Origin: Nemophila menziesii | Taxonomy: Eukaryota > Streptophyta > Magnoliopsida > Boraginales > Hydrophyllaceae | Direction of reading: 5' to 3' | Assembly (NCBI GenBank): GCA_029959085.1 | Contig: JARWIR010000001.1 | Location: 14,437,730-14,501,729 of the forward strand | DNA length: 64,000 bases | Shown: one piece after another, positions 45,601-58,735 of the stretch | Layout: each line of letters opens with the position of its first letter | Position numbering within the stretch: position 1 is the first letter of the stretch | Notes under the pieces: model-generated | Told to the model about the DNA's origin: nothing | Databases searched by the model: none | Seen by the model: only the letters and a program-made list of their open reading frames with translations | Made by a program: the position numbers and the translations under genes

Positions 45601-45740
45601 AACACCGTGATATTGTTAGTTATTGAAGATATGGCGGTCGAAAGACCTAAGTTGTGGTGGCTAAGTCTATTACATGGTGGTGGTGGGCTTTGACGGTTGG
45701 ACCTGTACAAATGAGGAACACCCGCCAAAAGTTATCCTGG
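42640..45740. repeat. Segmental duplication, copy 2 (partner 26880-30740)
   Basis: Matches copy 1 from the RBR 5' flank to about 45.74 kb, without the hAT insertion. Its 5' flank is extended by two additional partial copies of the upstream segment (GCAATTTGTTTCCTA, ATACGATC, TTATATGTAGGTC at about 42.68, 42.82 and 42.89 kb). Confidence 0.87.
43083..44513 (+). CDS. ARIADNE-like RBR protein lacking RING1 and the catalytic cysteine, copy 2
   Basis: 476 residues, single exon, the longer of the two paralogues. The acidic N-terminus and UBA-like region are at residues 1-95. RING1 is reduced to a remnant (KKVCYLFNRMKSLGCVTCTC, about 102-121) without the usual paired zinc ligands. The IBR is at about 150-210 (KWCPAPNC, CDCSYSFCWNC, HRPVDC), RING2 at about 237-277 (CPKCKRPIENTYGKKHITC, APCYHEFCWTC), and the Ariadne C-terminal domain at about 300-470. 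In active Ariadne RING2 domains the catalytic cysteine sits in GGCNHM or GCMHIT; here the equivalent residue is K250 (YGKKHIT), while the zinc-binding cysteines remain. E2 engagement and thioester transfer should both be lost, but autoinhibitory or binding functions could persist. The intronless structure fits a retrocopy origin. The frame is intact. Confidence 0.87.
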   Translation: MSSDDDYLSDDFYSDLNDHDGLWDEKKKADKASLYTVLKVKDLINRLDDYVAKVSSFLSVSREDAILLLMYHDWSYEDVYEEWFADEDKLRTILVWKNPDAKKVCYLFNRMKSLGCVTCTCPEDYITASIEDLTLKSDFISMFGSEKDFKEFGHNIVESYIQFNKNIKWCPAPNCENTIEYYSGNYNVTCDCSYSFCWNCTNEDHRPVDCESVRKWNYKNSCESENADWILAFTKPCPKCKRPIENTYGKKHITCGAPCYHEFCWTCLWEYNKHGTCNRHNPTCIPIVENDEVKKRRAKTLMDRYMHYYERWSVNLSSRESARVSLEQLQTYQQDLISNIYDRADGKFITEARIQADVKFLTIAWTQIIECRRVLKWTYAYGYFIPDKEKNKKQFFEYLQGELEAGLEKLHKCAAEGLVEYLKKDSSLMRDPLKINDFISFRDKVTSLTEVIRIFFENLVRGIENDFADGCDLNGI

Positions 45741-45974
45741 TGCCAGACGATTTGACGAAAGAGGCGTAATCTTTTTTTATTTCTTTTTTTATTTCTTCTC
45801 ATAAGAGAGGATATAGAGATAATTGAGAGGAGAGACAATCGATTGAGAGGAGAGACAATCGATTGTTTTGATTAATTTTGAACGGAAGATTTCTCTTTCA
45901 AAAAAAATTTATCCTTTGTTAGTTAAGGGTATATTAGTCCATTTTTAATTAAAAAGCCTATAAAGATATAATAA
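45741..45974. other. Short AT-rich spacer
   Basis: Contains a direct repeat of 21-22 bp (GAGAGGAGAGACAATCGATT at 45826 and 45844). No gene. Confidence 0.5.
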
Positions 45975-46545
45975 GAAGACCAAGAATAAGTTAAAGATGA
46001 ATATCGATGGGTGTTATGATTTAGCAAGGGGAAGAGCGGGTATAGGAGGGCTCCTAAGATGAGGAAGGTACTTTCTTTGCTGGTTTTTATGGCTCGTGTA
46101 TAATGGAATCTCCTAGTTATTCTGAAGTTTTAGCCTTGCACTATGTCTTGAGATGGGTGGTAAATCGAGGCATCACGGAATTGTATGTCGAAACTGACTC
46201 TAGGGAACTTCACGCGCTAGTGAAGGGCGGTGGTAGTTCTAAGAGTTGGAATTGTCATATTGGGCGCGATTGTAGAGCTATACTAAGAAATTATCCGGGC
46301 TTAGAGATAGAATGTATTACCGGGAAGCAAAGACGTGTGCGGACCATTTGGCCAACAGAGGCGCGATGTTGAGTGGAGAACCGCAAGTACTGGTGGGTCC
46401 TCTGGACTATCTTTGGCAGAATATTACTAGTGATAGGAGTGGTTGTATGTTTCCTAGACTAGTGTTAGACCCTCTGTGACGGATTAGTTGATTTTTGTTA
46501 GTCAACTTCAACTTTTAAAGCCTCAGATTTATGAAAAAAAAAAAA
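45975..46545 (+). mobile_element. 5'-truncated LINE (RNase H end and 3' UTR)
   Basis: Starts within KNKLKMNIDGCYDLARGRAG, continues through RWVVNRGITELYVETDSREL and the RNase H tail (stops and a frameshift present), and ends in a 3' UTR and A-run (46534-46545). It matches the 3' end of the LINE at 54.5-60.8 kb closely and belongs to the same family. A target-site duplication was not clear. Confidence 0.85.
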
Positions 46546-46559
46546 GTAATTTATGAGGC

Positions 46560-47960
46560 CTACATTTAGAAAGGAGATAACATTTTAGGCATATAGTAAG
46601 AATTAACCCTATTAAAAACTTACTCCCAAATAATGAATATTTGTGTAAGAAGAGAGTAAAAAATAGTAGTATTTGTGATATATGTAATAATGACAATGAA
46701 TTTGTAGAGCACATGCTCTTTGCTTGTCTATGGACAAAAGAAACTTGATTTATCTCTCCTCTTAATCTTATAACTTGTAACCAGTCAACTGATATATTTG
46801 ATGTTTGGTTGTTAAAAATGTTTAAAGTTATTAATAATAATTTTGATAGAGAAGACATGATATATGAACATACTTTTACACTGATATGCCAAATTTGGAA
46901 GAAATGAATGTCTATGTTTATGATAATAAAAAAAATTATCTCCTCAAATCATCTTAGTTAAGGTTTTAAAACCATGGAAGAAATTAAAAAATATCCATTT
47001 TCCTTTAAGGGAAATAAACTTACTAAATGAAATTAATACCTAAGTAACAATCCTAGTATGGAAAGTAATAATTCTAGTATGACCCACCTACTAAGTAATA
47101 ATACTAAGACATCTAACACATTGAATATAAATAGTAATCAAGACGATTTGACAAATATATTCTCCATCCCAAAAATAATGTCTACTTACTAAAAATAGTG
47201 TCTTAGAAATATTGTCCTCTTAGAATTTCAAGACACTTTATCTCATCTTTTTCTACTATTACTCTTATTAAAATATTTAAATTTATGTTTCCAATAAATA
47301 CTTAATATTTAAAATATCAAAACACTTTATGAAGGGTATATAGTAATGTTAAATGTAATGATTGTGTTTCTTAATCTGTGTGAAATGTTAAGTGGATATT
47401 ATTTTTAGGACGGAATAAGTAGTAAACATGGAAAAGATAATAACTACCTTCTTAATTATAATGATTTAGTTAAGGGTAATAAAGAATATATAAGCACAGT
47501 TATGCTTCAATCTGATTCCGGTAATATGGGTTTATTACATAAGAACAGTAGGTAGTACTTCTAAGAATCTAGTAAACACTTCTCAGATAAATCTGAAAAC
47601 ATTTATAATTGGAAACCGCCCCTTTTAAAATTGTATTAAGATCAACTGTGAAACTTCTTTTAAAGATACTAAAGTTGTTATATCTTGTGTGACTAGGGAC
47701 TGCAAAGAGATTTTGTTAGATTGCCATGCATGTAATATAGAAGCAGAATCTACGGAGAAAGATAACACAAATGGAATTCTTAAGCCTTGTCTTTTGGCTA
47801 GAGATAAGAAGGATATGTGTGTTATAATAGAGAATGATTGTCAAACTCTCATAGAGGCTAATGTCAAAACTTTCTTATATTGATAAACCTAGCATTTATA
47901 CTATTATTAAAAGCATCTATTTTGTAGGTAAATTTTGTAACCCTATATTATACTGGGTAA
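46560..47960 (+). mobile_element. Decayed LINE fragment (zinc-finger and RNase H region), second family
   Basis: Broken frames show the RT-associated zinc finger (SSICDICNNDNEFVEHMLFA) near 46.66-46.73 kb. An RNase H domain follows (NWKPPLLKLY, then TRDCKEILLDCHACN, LLARDKKDMCVIIENDCQTL) at 47.6-47.88 kb. Several stops and an AT-rich insertion lie between. Confidence 0.68.
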
Positions 47961-49009
47961 GGAGAAATAGTAACTTCGTAACTTATTAAGTTTCTAAACA
48001 CCTAAATGGAAATATGTTTGGTAATTAGCTTAATTCTATGTTAACCTATTTAACAAAACTACTTAAACTTGAAAACCCTCATATGAGGGAGTTGGTTAAA
48101 GCCTTAAATCAACTAGTTTTATTACAATGAAATTTCTATAGGAAAAAAAAACTATTTTCAAAAGATCTATTTTTTTTTATAAAAGTAACTTTTATTAGTT
48201 CCATTTTGTCAAATTACTCTCTCCATGTTGCCAAAACACTAGGGTTGTGATTCATACGCGGTAATAGACTTTGGAATGGAATGTAAACACTAGGAGTATT
48301 TTATTCTTATGTTTGCTAGGAGTTTAAAGAAGTGGTATTTCGATTCCCATGGGAAACTTAATCCCACAAATATGGTAATAGTCATTCCATCCATCCTCAA
48401 TGGTATTAGCCATTTCAATAACATTAGGAATGGGATTTTAATATTAATAGATAGACATTCTAGCTTATAATTTAATTTTGACAACTCGTACTTTATTAAC
48501 ATAATTGTTGATGTTAGAAATAAATTTATGAATGATTTTAGATACACCTAGATTAAAATAAATTACAAAATATAAATACAAACATTAACTAAGAATCCAA
48601 AATCATTTTATTATGTTTCTTAAATGGTATTTACCGTTTCTATACTATGCTAAAAAAATACTTCAATCATATCTATTATTTTTCATGAATTCAATTAACA
48701 AAATTTTAAACCTAAATTTTTCTCCAAAACTTTAATTTTTTAAAAACAAAAATTAAAACTAGTATAATTCATGAGTAAAGTAAAATAAAATAAATTAATT
48801 TGTTAGACCCAATATGATAAGGGTATATTTGTGAATTATAGAGTTAGTTTTAATTACAAAATAACAGAATTTTATATCAAGTTTGAAATCAAGAAGAAAT
48901 TAGTTTTTCTCCACCTTTATTCCTACGACTAGGTAAAACCCGTGTCTAAAGACACTCACGCAAAAATTTGTTCCGTTGACGGGAAGCGAACCCGAGTTCC
49001 CTAGGTGAA
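47961..49009. other. AT-rich spacer
   Basis: No gene seen. Around 48.25-48.45 kb there are GGAATGG and CCATTCC-type segments that could belong to a small inverted-repeat element, but I could not set ends. Confidence 0.4.
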
Positions 49010-49312
49010 AGTCAAGGTTGAGGTTAATGTTAAGGTTAAGTTTTAAGTTTCAATGTTAAGCTTAAGGTTAAGGTTAAGTTTTAACTTTTAAGTTAACTTT
49101 AAGTTTAATGTCAGATTTTAAAATAAGGTTAAAGTTAAGGTTAAGGTTAGAAAAGTTAAGGTGAAGGTGTAGGTGAAGGTGAAGGTGAATGATTAAGATT
49201 TTGAGGGTTAAGGGTTAAGGTTAAAGTTAAGGATTAAGGTTTAAGGTTTAAGGTTAAGGTTAAAGTGAAGGTGAAAATTAAGGTTTACAGTTTAAGATTT
49301 AAGGTGTTATTT
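49010..49312. repeat. Degenerate (AAGGTT)n tract, telomere-like in appearance
   Basis: About 300 bp of AAGGTTAAGGTTAAG with drift to GTGAAGGTGAAGG and GGGTTAAGGGTTAAGG. The period is 6-7 bp. It does not match the plant telomere unit TTTAGGG. Confidence 0.85.
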
Positions 49313-51687
49313 ATTTTTTCTCTCGATAACAACAAATCCATGATATTAAGTAAGACGGTATTTAGTCAGTAACCAATTGTAAATTTAGAAATAGAACATA
49401 TAAAGTAATGATAATCCATTTAACCTTAAAAATGGTATTTAATCAAGATTTATTTCTAAAATATTAAACGAACCATCTTGAATCTTGAACCTTAAATCTT
49501 AAACCATACACCTTGATCTTAAACTCATTCATTTTAGTTCTAGGTATTACCCGTGCCCGAGGGGCACTACCCAAGTTTTGAATTAGTTGTATTATATGTC
49601 CATGTATTATGTTGTGTCAGTCTGGAAAACGTCCAGTCTAGTCCGAAAATGTTTTGCTCGGTTTGGTTGGAAAGCCTTACCGGTTCGGCTCGGTTCAGTT
49701 GGGAAGTTTTACTGGGTTGGTTGCAAAAAAAGTTAGGAAACCTAACCGGTAAATCTAAACATGATCGAATGGTTCCGTTTAAACATTTGTAAAGAAAATA
49801 ATGTAACAAAGAAGAAAAATTGTGTGATGTGTCCATTTTTACTGGTCCGACGTGGTTCGATTGGGAAGACTTACCGAGGTTGTAAAAAAAACTAAAGCAT
49901 AACCTGTAAACTACACCAAATCGAACGGTCTGGTTCAGCCAATTGTAAAAGAATAGAACAAAGAAGAAAATTAACGAACGATGTCAATTTGTATCGGCTT
50001 TGTTTACAAAAAGAACATGTCTGGATCTAACCGGTGATTTTTATGAATGATACTAAATGTCCCTAAATTATGCATCAATATGGCAAACAACCGATACTGT
50101 CTGATTCAGATTGGTTGTTTGGGGTTGGGAAGGCTTACCGGTTGTTCAAGGTTGGGAAGGTTGAATCGGTTTGATTGAAAGGCCTTACCGGTTTGGCTCG
50201 TTTAATTGATTTAATAATCGATAAATTCTAAGATAATAAATTATGTATATACATATATTACAAATATCTTCCATTTCATTTTAAATTGGTTCTTTAAAAA
50301 AAATAGAGATACAAAACAACAATTCATTAACTACCACATAAGTGTATTTTGCTTCATCAGTATAATCGAGAGGTTGAGCTTACAAAAGCAACCGATTATC
50401 CTTTAACGAATGTGTCCTTAATATATATCAGCTTAATCTTGGTCCTTTTACAACTACTCAACATCTGTGCTCAATAGTATACTTGATAAACCAGTTTAGA
50501 TGTTATGTGCACTATAGGTCCTTATAATTACTGATTGTTTTAAATAATTTAACGAACTCCAACTTCATATTCGGGAAAAGATGGTAACTTTAATCCATTC
50601 AATACTGCACAAAGTATCAACCCTTCTTTGAAATGCCTATTGGTTCTTCTACTAGTGACTATCCCCATTTTCTCATCAAGGGTCGCAAAGTTTGACTGGA
50701 TGAATTATTACCATCGATATAGTTGGGGACCAGTTGTGAAATCAAACAAAGAAAATTCTATTTAATGAATAAACAAAAATCAACTATATACTTTAATGCA
50801 ATATCACCAAGTGACATAGCAAGACCATCACCCATGGATTCAAAAACACCACGACCACGATGATAAAGTCAAGGATCATAACCCAATAAAGATAAATGGG
50901 CAGTGTCACTTCCAAAACCCAGACTCGTTTCAACATGATCCGTTAACCCATTAACACTTGTAGAAGCTATAACATCCATATTGGGTGTGTGTGAACAAAA
51001 GTAAATCCTCAGTGTTCCATGGATCATCCACATATAATAGATAAGAAAATAAGAAACTTATAAGATGATTGATAAAGTAATATATCTCTGCTCAAGATGG
51101 AATAAGAAATGTGATTGAAAACAAAAACAGTATTATAACTTTAACATTATAAGTTTGTTACGCACAACACAATGAGTAACTCCAAATGAGTTAAACACTA
51201 AATGAGAAAAGAATTAGTAACCACACATAACACAAATACGAACCATGGAACAATATAAAAAAATACATCCATCAATTTCATACCGTAAATGGTAGAGTGC
51301 ACAATTGGTCCATGTGTTATGCAAACAGACAAATATAACCGTGTTTCAAACAATAACAAATACAGTGGTACTTAAAATGTTTCACATCTACCCCTTAAGG
51401 CCTCAACATGGATTAATGGTGCATAGTTTGGAATACTGGAACATTGATAATTTAGCTGTTTTACATAACACATGGACCAATGCTGCAATTTCGATGGTAA
51501 TATATATTGTAGGTTAGTCCTCAAATTGAGTATAAGTCTTCTAGATCAATAACCTTACACGCTATTAAATTCATCAAACATAGGGGTAGTATATTGTAAT
51601 AAATTTGGGGGGTTAGAAAATTACATTCCCTTCCAATCCAAAGCTCCAACTAAAGCACCAACCCTCGCTGATAAAGGGCCAGACAAT
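49313..51687. other. Spacer with reiterated CCGGTT-type motif
   Basis: 49.6-50.2 kb contains several imperfect repeats of a GGTTGGGAAGGCTTACCGGTT-like motif (about 49.67, 49.85, 50.13 and 50.18 kb), non-coding. 50.2-51.69 kb shows nothing recognisable. Confidence 0.4.
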
Positions 51688-51798
51688 GGGTAACCTAGTT
51701 CTGATTTACTTGGGAATACATGGGTAGGCGTGTATATCCCCGTGGGATTAGGCGTGGTGCGCGCAAGCAATCCCGGATCACCCATGTACCAAAAAAAA
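51688..51798 (+). mobile_element. SINE, 5'-truncated, copy 2
   Basis: Body shared with 35.64-35.75 kb (GGGTAACCTAGTTCTGATTT, GTGCGCGCAAGC, ATCCCGGATCACCC), ending in an A-run. It is flanked by GGCCAGACAAT and GGTCCAGACAAT, a target-site duplication with one indel. The B box is lost in this copy. Confidence 0.82.
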
Positions 51799-51810
51799 GG
51801 TCCAGACAAT

Positions 51811-53879
51811 TTATTTGCCTAGAATAACAAAAAAAGGATATTAAGTTCATACAAAAGAAAAATTCAAAATGAATACGATAACTGTTAGTAGGGTTTATAG
51901 TAAGAGTCTCGAAATTTACCAGAGCAGTTCTGTCTCTGGAGTTAAGATATACAAATTCAAGACTCTTGAATTCTTCAAACTTCAATTCCATTTCTCAACT
52001 TATTGTGTATGTTTTACATCAAAGGGTTTAGAACATGTACCTCAAATTAAATTAAATTGTGTTGAGAACATCAATCACGAGTTACCAAGAAAACTTACTT
52101 CATATAGATCGGCAGCCAAGTCATTCACGGAAATCTCTCTACCATGAAAATCAAAATCCTCCATTTATGACTAAATAGGAGAGTGATACATGATACATAT
52201 CAAAAGTGTGATGTTTAGCTTACTATCATCTTTTGACCAAGCCCCGCTTAGATCAAATAGTGCATTGAGATGGCATGAAATATTTTTTCCTTGTATTGAT
52301 GTTTTCTAATATAGTAACTCTTACATTTGCAAAAATAACGACATACCATTAATTTTTTATATTACCGGGACTTATCATGCAATTTTTTATATTGTAGAAA
52401 CCTATACAAAAATTGCCCCAAACAGAAATTAAGCTCCATTTTACAATTAGTTGATGGTAACATCAAATCAATTTGTATGTATAAGATAAGTACCTAATTC
52501 GAGAACATCAAGATGGAACGATTCGTAATCACCTTTATCACAATGGATATTATCCTATGTATGATACGACTCCACCTCCGTCTATTCTAATAATGCGATA
52601 GATTAAGAGCATATACTATTTGTAATTTATATGACCTTGCTATTATAGTTTTTTATTGAATTTTAGTACATGGTTTGAGTTTGGGGCAGGTTTTTCAACA
52701 ATATTTTCAACGATTAACCTCAATGATGTCCAGGTATGTTTAGATTTTTTTGAATTAATTCTCAATTCTGATATGTAACGGGTTAGGACTCTCTTTTTTT
52801 GCTGAAAGGTTGATTGGGAAGTCAATTAATCTTATCTACCTGAGAGAGGTTTAAATTTGAATAAATAAAATATATATCGAAATAAATAAGTACATGCATT
52901 TAAAAGAACTAATTATCTTAATTTAATTTTGTTTGCTTATGCTTGTGATAAGTAAGTAAAATACTTTATGGACATGGCGAAAAATAAGCTCCACATATTT
53001 TGGAAGCATATGCTATTTTGAAAGCCTATAACATCAATTGAATATATATATGTGTATATTTCATTCGAGAAAAGAAAAAGTAAGTAAATTAATAGAGATA
53101 TACCTGAATTGTGAAAACATATAAAGAGTTAGCCTATTTCAAGATACTCTTGACGGCAAAAGCATGGTGTACTCTTGAATGATGGAGACAATCTAATATT
53201 GTATGTAATACAAAGAAAATAGTGGCCAATTTTATTTCACTAATCAACATTTCGCTTTGTCTTCTCATATATTTCTTATTCATATCTTCTTCCTCTGTTT
53301 CGCCTATACGTACAAATAATTGGTTAGTACAGTAGCCTGCTACACGGTGTTTACAATACTTAAAATCGTCTTCTTCAAATTTACTATATTTCTAAAAAAT
53401 AAACAGGAATTTGAAACCAAACAAAAACTAAAATTACACTATTAGAACATAAAATCGAGAAAGGAAACGAAAAGACTTACATTTACATAATATATATTTC
53501 GGATATAACTCCAGTGATAGGAACGTATTGTCACAGTCTTTGCCCCACCTCCAGCAGTTGCACCAAATAGATATTTACTGCAAAACAATACAAAAAATGC
53601 ACTATAAGACCAATTTTCTCACTCCAACAGTCACCACAAATCATGGAACCCACAAAACTCACACGACAAACCCTCCCCATATACGCTATTCTCAGTACAT
53701 CACATTTCATACGGTAAAAGGCTTCCAACGGTCATAAAATAGCCATTGTAGGATTTCTATACAAATATAATAAACAATTATACTTCAATCATTAGATAAT
53801 TCTGAAAATCTGTAAAAGTAATAAGTTTAGGTTAAAAATAATTCAATTTTTTAGAGTTTCAATGGTCAAAATTAATTTT
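51811..53879. other. Gene-free AT-rich spacer
   Basis: Nothing recognisable on either strand. The small open frames (for example 51869-52147) show no family features. Confidence 0.45.
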
Positions 53880-54165
53880 TACCTTAATTTGGGTTCTTCG
53901 CCATGCCGAGTTGACGATGGTGGAGAATGGTCACCGAGTAGCGGCCGGTTTCTTGTGCATGAAAACGACTTGGTAGAAGGTGAGTGTGAAGAGATGAGTA
54001 TAGAGTTTGAATGGTAAAAAAGCTGTTTACCTTAAGTTAGGTTCTTCGATTGTTGATGGCGTAGCCAAGCCGGGTTAATGATGGCGGAGAATGGTTCCGA
54101 CGACGGTTTTCTTGTGCAAGAGAGCGGCTTGGTGGAAGGTGTGTGTGAAGAGATTTCTTTTAGGT
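53880..54165. repeat. Tandem duplication, about 150 bp
   Basis: 53.88-54.02 and 54.03-54.17 kb are diverged copies (TTACCTTAA, GGTTCTTCG, GATGG-GGAGAATGGT, TTCTTGTGCA, GGTGAAGGTGTGTG-like ends). They contain no open frame and look like fragments of an unidentified transcribed or repeat unit. Confidence 0.55.
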
Positions 54166-54520
54166 TTTTTGTTTCAATAAACGCAAGTGTGGAGAGATGA
54201 GTTTTATGTTAAAGCAAGAATGTGTCTTCTTAAGTTTAAAAGACGATAAAAAATAGCACGTAACTGATGTTATGTAATATAGATATATCCCTCAAATATG
54301 CTATAATAATTACTAAAATCTATTTCTTTTCATATTAATTCTATTATTTTATTTATTCTATTTTATTAAACATTTATTATTACTTACCGATCACATCCGG
54401 TTACATGCGAGGATTCTCACCCTTCGGAAGATATACTTGTCTCAAGAAATAGGAATTTTTTTTTTTTTTTTTGCATACATTTGAGGCTTAAAGCCGAAGT
54501 TGAAAACATCAACTAATCCC

Positions 54521-57500
54521 TCATTGAGGGTCTAAAACTAGTCTAGGAAACATACAACCACTCCTATCACTAGTAATATTATTCCATAGATACTCCGGAG
54601 GATCCATAAGGATTACAGGTTCTCCACTCAAAGATGCTCCTCTTTTTGCTAGAAGGTCCGCGCACTTATTCGCTTCTCTGTAAATACATTCCACCTCGAA
54701 ACCTGGATGATTGCTTAAAATTGTTCTACAGTCACGTCCAATATGGCAATTCCAATTCTTAGAACTACCATCGCCCTTCACTAGCGCATGAAGTTCTCTC
54801 GAATCGGTTTCGACATACACTTCAGTGATACCGCGATTTACTATCCACCTCAAGCCATAATGTAAGGCTAAAATTTCAGAAAATCCGGGAGATTCCACTA
54901 CACATGGTCCCGAGAAACCAGCAACAAACATACCTTCTTCATTTCTTAGGAGTCCACCTATTCCCGCTTTCCCTCTAGATGAATCAAAACATCCATCGAC
55001 ATTCAATTTAAGCTTATTCTTTGGTTTTGTCCACTTGACTAGTTCACTTCTTGCGGACTTTATCACACCCCCATCTGCTTCTTTGCCCCATGCTGATACG
55101 AAATTGCAAGTCAGGTTTAAAGTATCCTGTCTTAGACCTATCAACCTTGGTATTGCACCTTGATTCTCAAAGATGGCTTCATTTCTTCGTGACCAAATAA
55201 TATTAACCGCAGCAATGAATACTAAGCTCCAGTCTAATCCACCAAGCATGTGTTTCGAACTTAAATGCATCTCAACCCACCTTTTTATGTTCGCAACAGG
55301 GAGATCGGAATTCTGCTGCAACATTTCTGTCGAGCTGTGAGCTTCTGCAGCTTCATGATGAGCTGTGATTAAATTTTTTAGCAGCAGCTCCATCCTTCTA
55401 CTTACTGCTGCAGTAGTTACCGAATCTGCATCAGGCTGCTCCCAAGTTCCTGTCTCTCGATCAGCAGGGCGAGTAGAAGAAAACCGTGAGCCTGTATCTG
55501 CTGTCTCGGTTGTTCTACAATGGTGTACTAACCCCAATTCTGTCCATAATTTTTTTGCTATTTTACACCTTAAAAATATGTGCTGCACATCCTCTATAGC
55601 TGCTCCACATACCTGACAACCGGGATCCTCTATTACATTTCTTCGATGTAAATTTGCTGCGGTAGGAAGTCGATTTAGAATCAAACGCCATAAAAGAATT
55701 CGTGACTTTTGGGAGCATTTTGCTCTCCAGATTTTATCCCATTTAAAAGTTTGATCAGGTCCCTCGTTTACTATGCTCGCAACAGCCGACCTTACAGTAA
55801 AAACTCCCGAAACCTCATGTCTCCATTTGTAACTCAGCCCATCCGTTCTTGATTCTTCAATAACACCATTACGAAGAATATCCACACCCGCTAAAATAGC
55901 TCTACATATACTCGAGTCCCCCGCCTTTATTTCCTTCTGAAACAATCCATTTTTGAAGTACTTTGATTTAAGTATGTCCACCCACGCCACTTTTTGATTC
56001 TGTAAAATTTTCCACCCCAATTTCGCCAATAGGGCTAAGTTAAAATTATGCGCTCCTCTTAACCCAAGTCCACCATTTAATTTCGATTTGCACAACTGGT
56101 CCCACGCAACCCAATGAATTTTCCTCTTCTCGTCTGAGGACCCCCAGATGAAATTACGGACTATACGATCAACTTCATTACATATATATATATAGGTAAT
56201 TTCATTATTTGCATTTGATAAATCGGTACTGCGCTTAAAACGGATTGAGCAAGGGTGATTCTTCCAGCAAGAGATAAAGTTTTCGCCTTCCATAGGGTCA
56301 ATTTTTCCCTCATTCTTTCCGTGATGCGTTTGTAAAAACCCTTTGGTAATCGCCCAGATAGTATTGGCGCCCCCAAATACTTTCCAAAAGACTCGCTAAG
56401 GCAGAATCCACTTACCCCGGCTAACTCTTCTTGTAACTCCTTCGACGTATTTTTGGAGAAATAAATAAGTGATTTGTCTGCGCTTATCGTCTGACCCGCC
56501 TCTTTACAGAATAGATTTAAAGTTTCCTGTATTAAATTGACCTGTGATAACGAAGCCTCACAAAATAACATTAGATCATCAGCAAAAAAGAGGTGTGATA
56601 ATTCCGGACCACCTCTTCCCATGCTAATCGGTTTCCAACTGCCATTATCGCATAACTCTTGTATCAAGATTGACAAACGCTCCATGCATAAAATAAATAT
56701 GTACGGAGAGAGTGGGTCTCCTTGACGTATACCTCGATGGGGTTTGAAAGGGGGCAGCGGTTCACCATTCCATAACACTTCCATCTCATTATCCGCCATA
56801 CTTTTCATTATAATCGAAACCCAGCTATCCGGAAAACCAAAGCTCACAATTGTATCTTCTATAAATTCCCATCGAACTTTGTCATATGCTTTCGCCAGAT
56901 CAATCTTCACCGCCATAATGCTAGTTTTGCCTTTAATGTGCCGCATTCTGTGATCCACTTCTCGAACAAGAACGATGTTATCTGTAGTTGAACGACCTGG
57001 TAGAAAACTGCTTTGGCACGGTCCAATTTTATCAGCAAGCAAAGGGCGAAGTCTATTGACCATAGCCTTCATAAAAAACTTACAAGGACAGTTTATGAGA
57101 CTAATAGGTCGGAAAAGACATACCCGATCTGGATCCACCACTTTCGGAATAAGATGGATAAGAGTACCATTTAGTTTCGATGGAAGGCGGCCACTAGCAA
57201 AAGCTTCATTAAACATTTTCTCTACTGATGGTGCTACCGTCTCCCAACATTTTTGATAAAACGCAGCAGACATACCATCTGGTCCCGGAGCCTTCATTGG
57301 ATTCGACTGAAAGACTGCTTTTCGGATTTCTTCCTTGGAAAAAGGAGTGTTAAGTTCGCGAGCTAATTCCGTGCCTATAAACTCTACTTTCGGAAGCGCA
57401 AAAATTCCTATATTATCATCCGGTTCCTTATACAATTGTTCAAAATATCCTCGCACTAATGTTTTCAGTAATTCCCCGTTTTCAACCCATTCATTATTCT

Positions 57501-58689
57501 CATTCAATAACCTCACGCATTTAGATTTTTTTTTCCTTATAAGCCTAGAGAGGTGATAATAGCGTGTGTTTCGGTCTCCATCTCTAATCCATGTATCTCT
57601 TGATTTTTGACAAATCATGATCTCCTCCTGCTTAAGAACACTTTCATATTCATCCATCAACCTTTTCCCCAAATGACGAAGAGAAGAGTTATATGACCTT
57701 TGGAGAGATTTTTGAACCCCTCTAAGTCTTGCTGCTAGAATACGTTTCTTCTTATGTATATTACCAAAACATTCCATCTTCCACCTTTTTATATGATCCT
57801 GAATATCTGCTACACCTTCTCCTATCCCAGCTTCGCTACCAACCCATTTATCTCGAATAAACTCCTGAAATCCTTTCTGTAAACACCAGGCTGCTTCAAA
57901 ACGAAATTTTCGCGGATGAGTTGTATGCTGTTGTACCGGGCAGAGTTGTATTAAGATAGGTACGTGATCCGAATGTACCCGAGCCAGATGTAGTACTCGC
58001 GCTCTCGGAAACATATCTAACCACTCCGAATTCCCATAAGCTCTATCCAACCTCTCCATGATACGTTGACCAGAATTCCAAGAGTCACACCATGTAAATC
58101 GTGGCCCTTCAAACCCTAAGTCAATCAACCCACAACTTTCCCTCCAATCTTCAAACAATTCCATCCTTCTCGAGACGCCTTCTACCCCTCCTTTTTTATC
58201 TTCCTCTTTCCCAACTTGATTGAAATCTCCTGCTACTAACCAAGGAATTGTAGAATTATGAAAAGCATGGTGTAGAGCATTCCATAATTCTACTCTTTCT
58301 TTATGATGAGTTCTCGCGTATATTGCCGAAAAAATCCACGGTTGACAGCCTTCTTGATTCACCTCTATATTAATAACTTGTTTACCCGCTGATAAAACTC
58401 GAACTGAGATGTCCGAGTTGTCCCAAAGTAACCATATTCCACCTTTGTAACACTCGGAATCAACCCGAATAGAATTATCTTTTTGTAAGGAATTGATAAC
58501 TCTATCCGCATTAACCCCGCTTATTCTTGGTTCCACGATTACAGTTAGCCATATTCGATGTGCCACCATCATTTCTCTAGTAACACGGCGAAAATTATCA
58601 CTAGCCGCTCCATGACAATTCCATACAAGGATATTTAGGGATTGCTTTGAGCGCTCCCAGTTGTTTTCTGTAATATTTTGTACACACAT
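54521..58689 (-). pseudogene. LINE ORF2: endonuclease, reverse transcriptase, zinc finger, RNase H; one frameshift
   Basis: Two overlapping open frames (56161-58689, 842 codons; 54521-56293, 590 codons) together make one ORF2. Domains in order: AP endonuclease ([36 protein letters not shown]); RT (APGPDGMSAAFYQKCW, LIHLIPKV, FRPISLINC, GIRQGDPLSPYIF, catalytic HLFFADDLMLF); RT-associated zinc finger (CQVCGAAIEDVQHIFLRC); RNase H (KLNVDGCFDSSRG, ETDSRELHAL, CADLLAKRGA). The break lies at a short TA repeat at about 56183-56196, where IYIYI appears in both frames, so a small change in repeat length explains the shift. No other damage is seen, implying recent activity. Confidence 0.9.
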
Positions 58690-58735
58690 CAGTAAACAAA
58701 GTAAAAAGGATGGTGAGAAAAATACCCAATGAGCT

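Noticed and set aside
49010..49312. Interstitial telomere
   Set aside because: The unit is AAGGTT/GGTTAAGG, not the plant TTTAGGG repeat; kept only as a simple-sequence finding.
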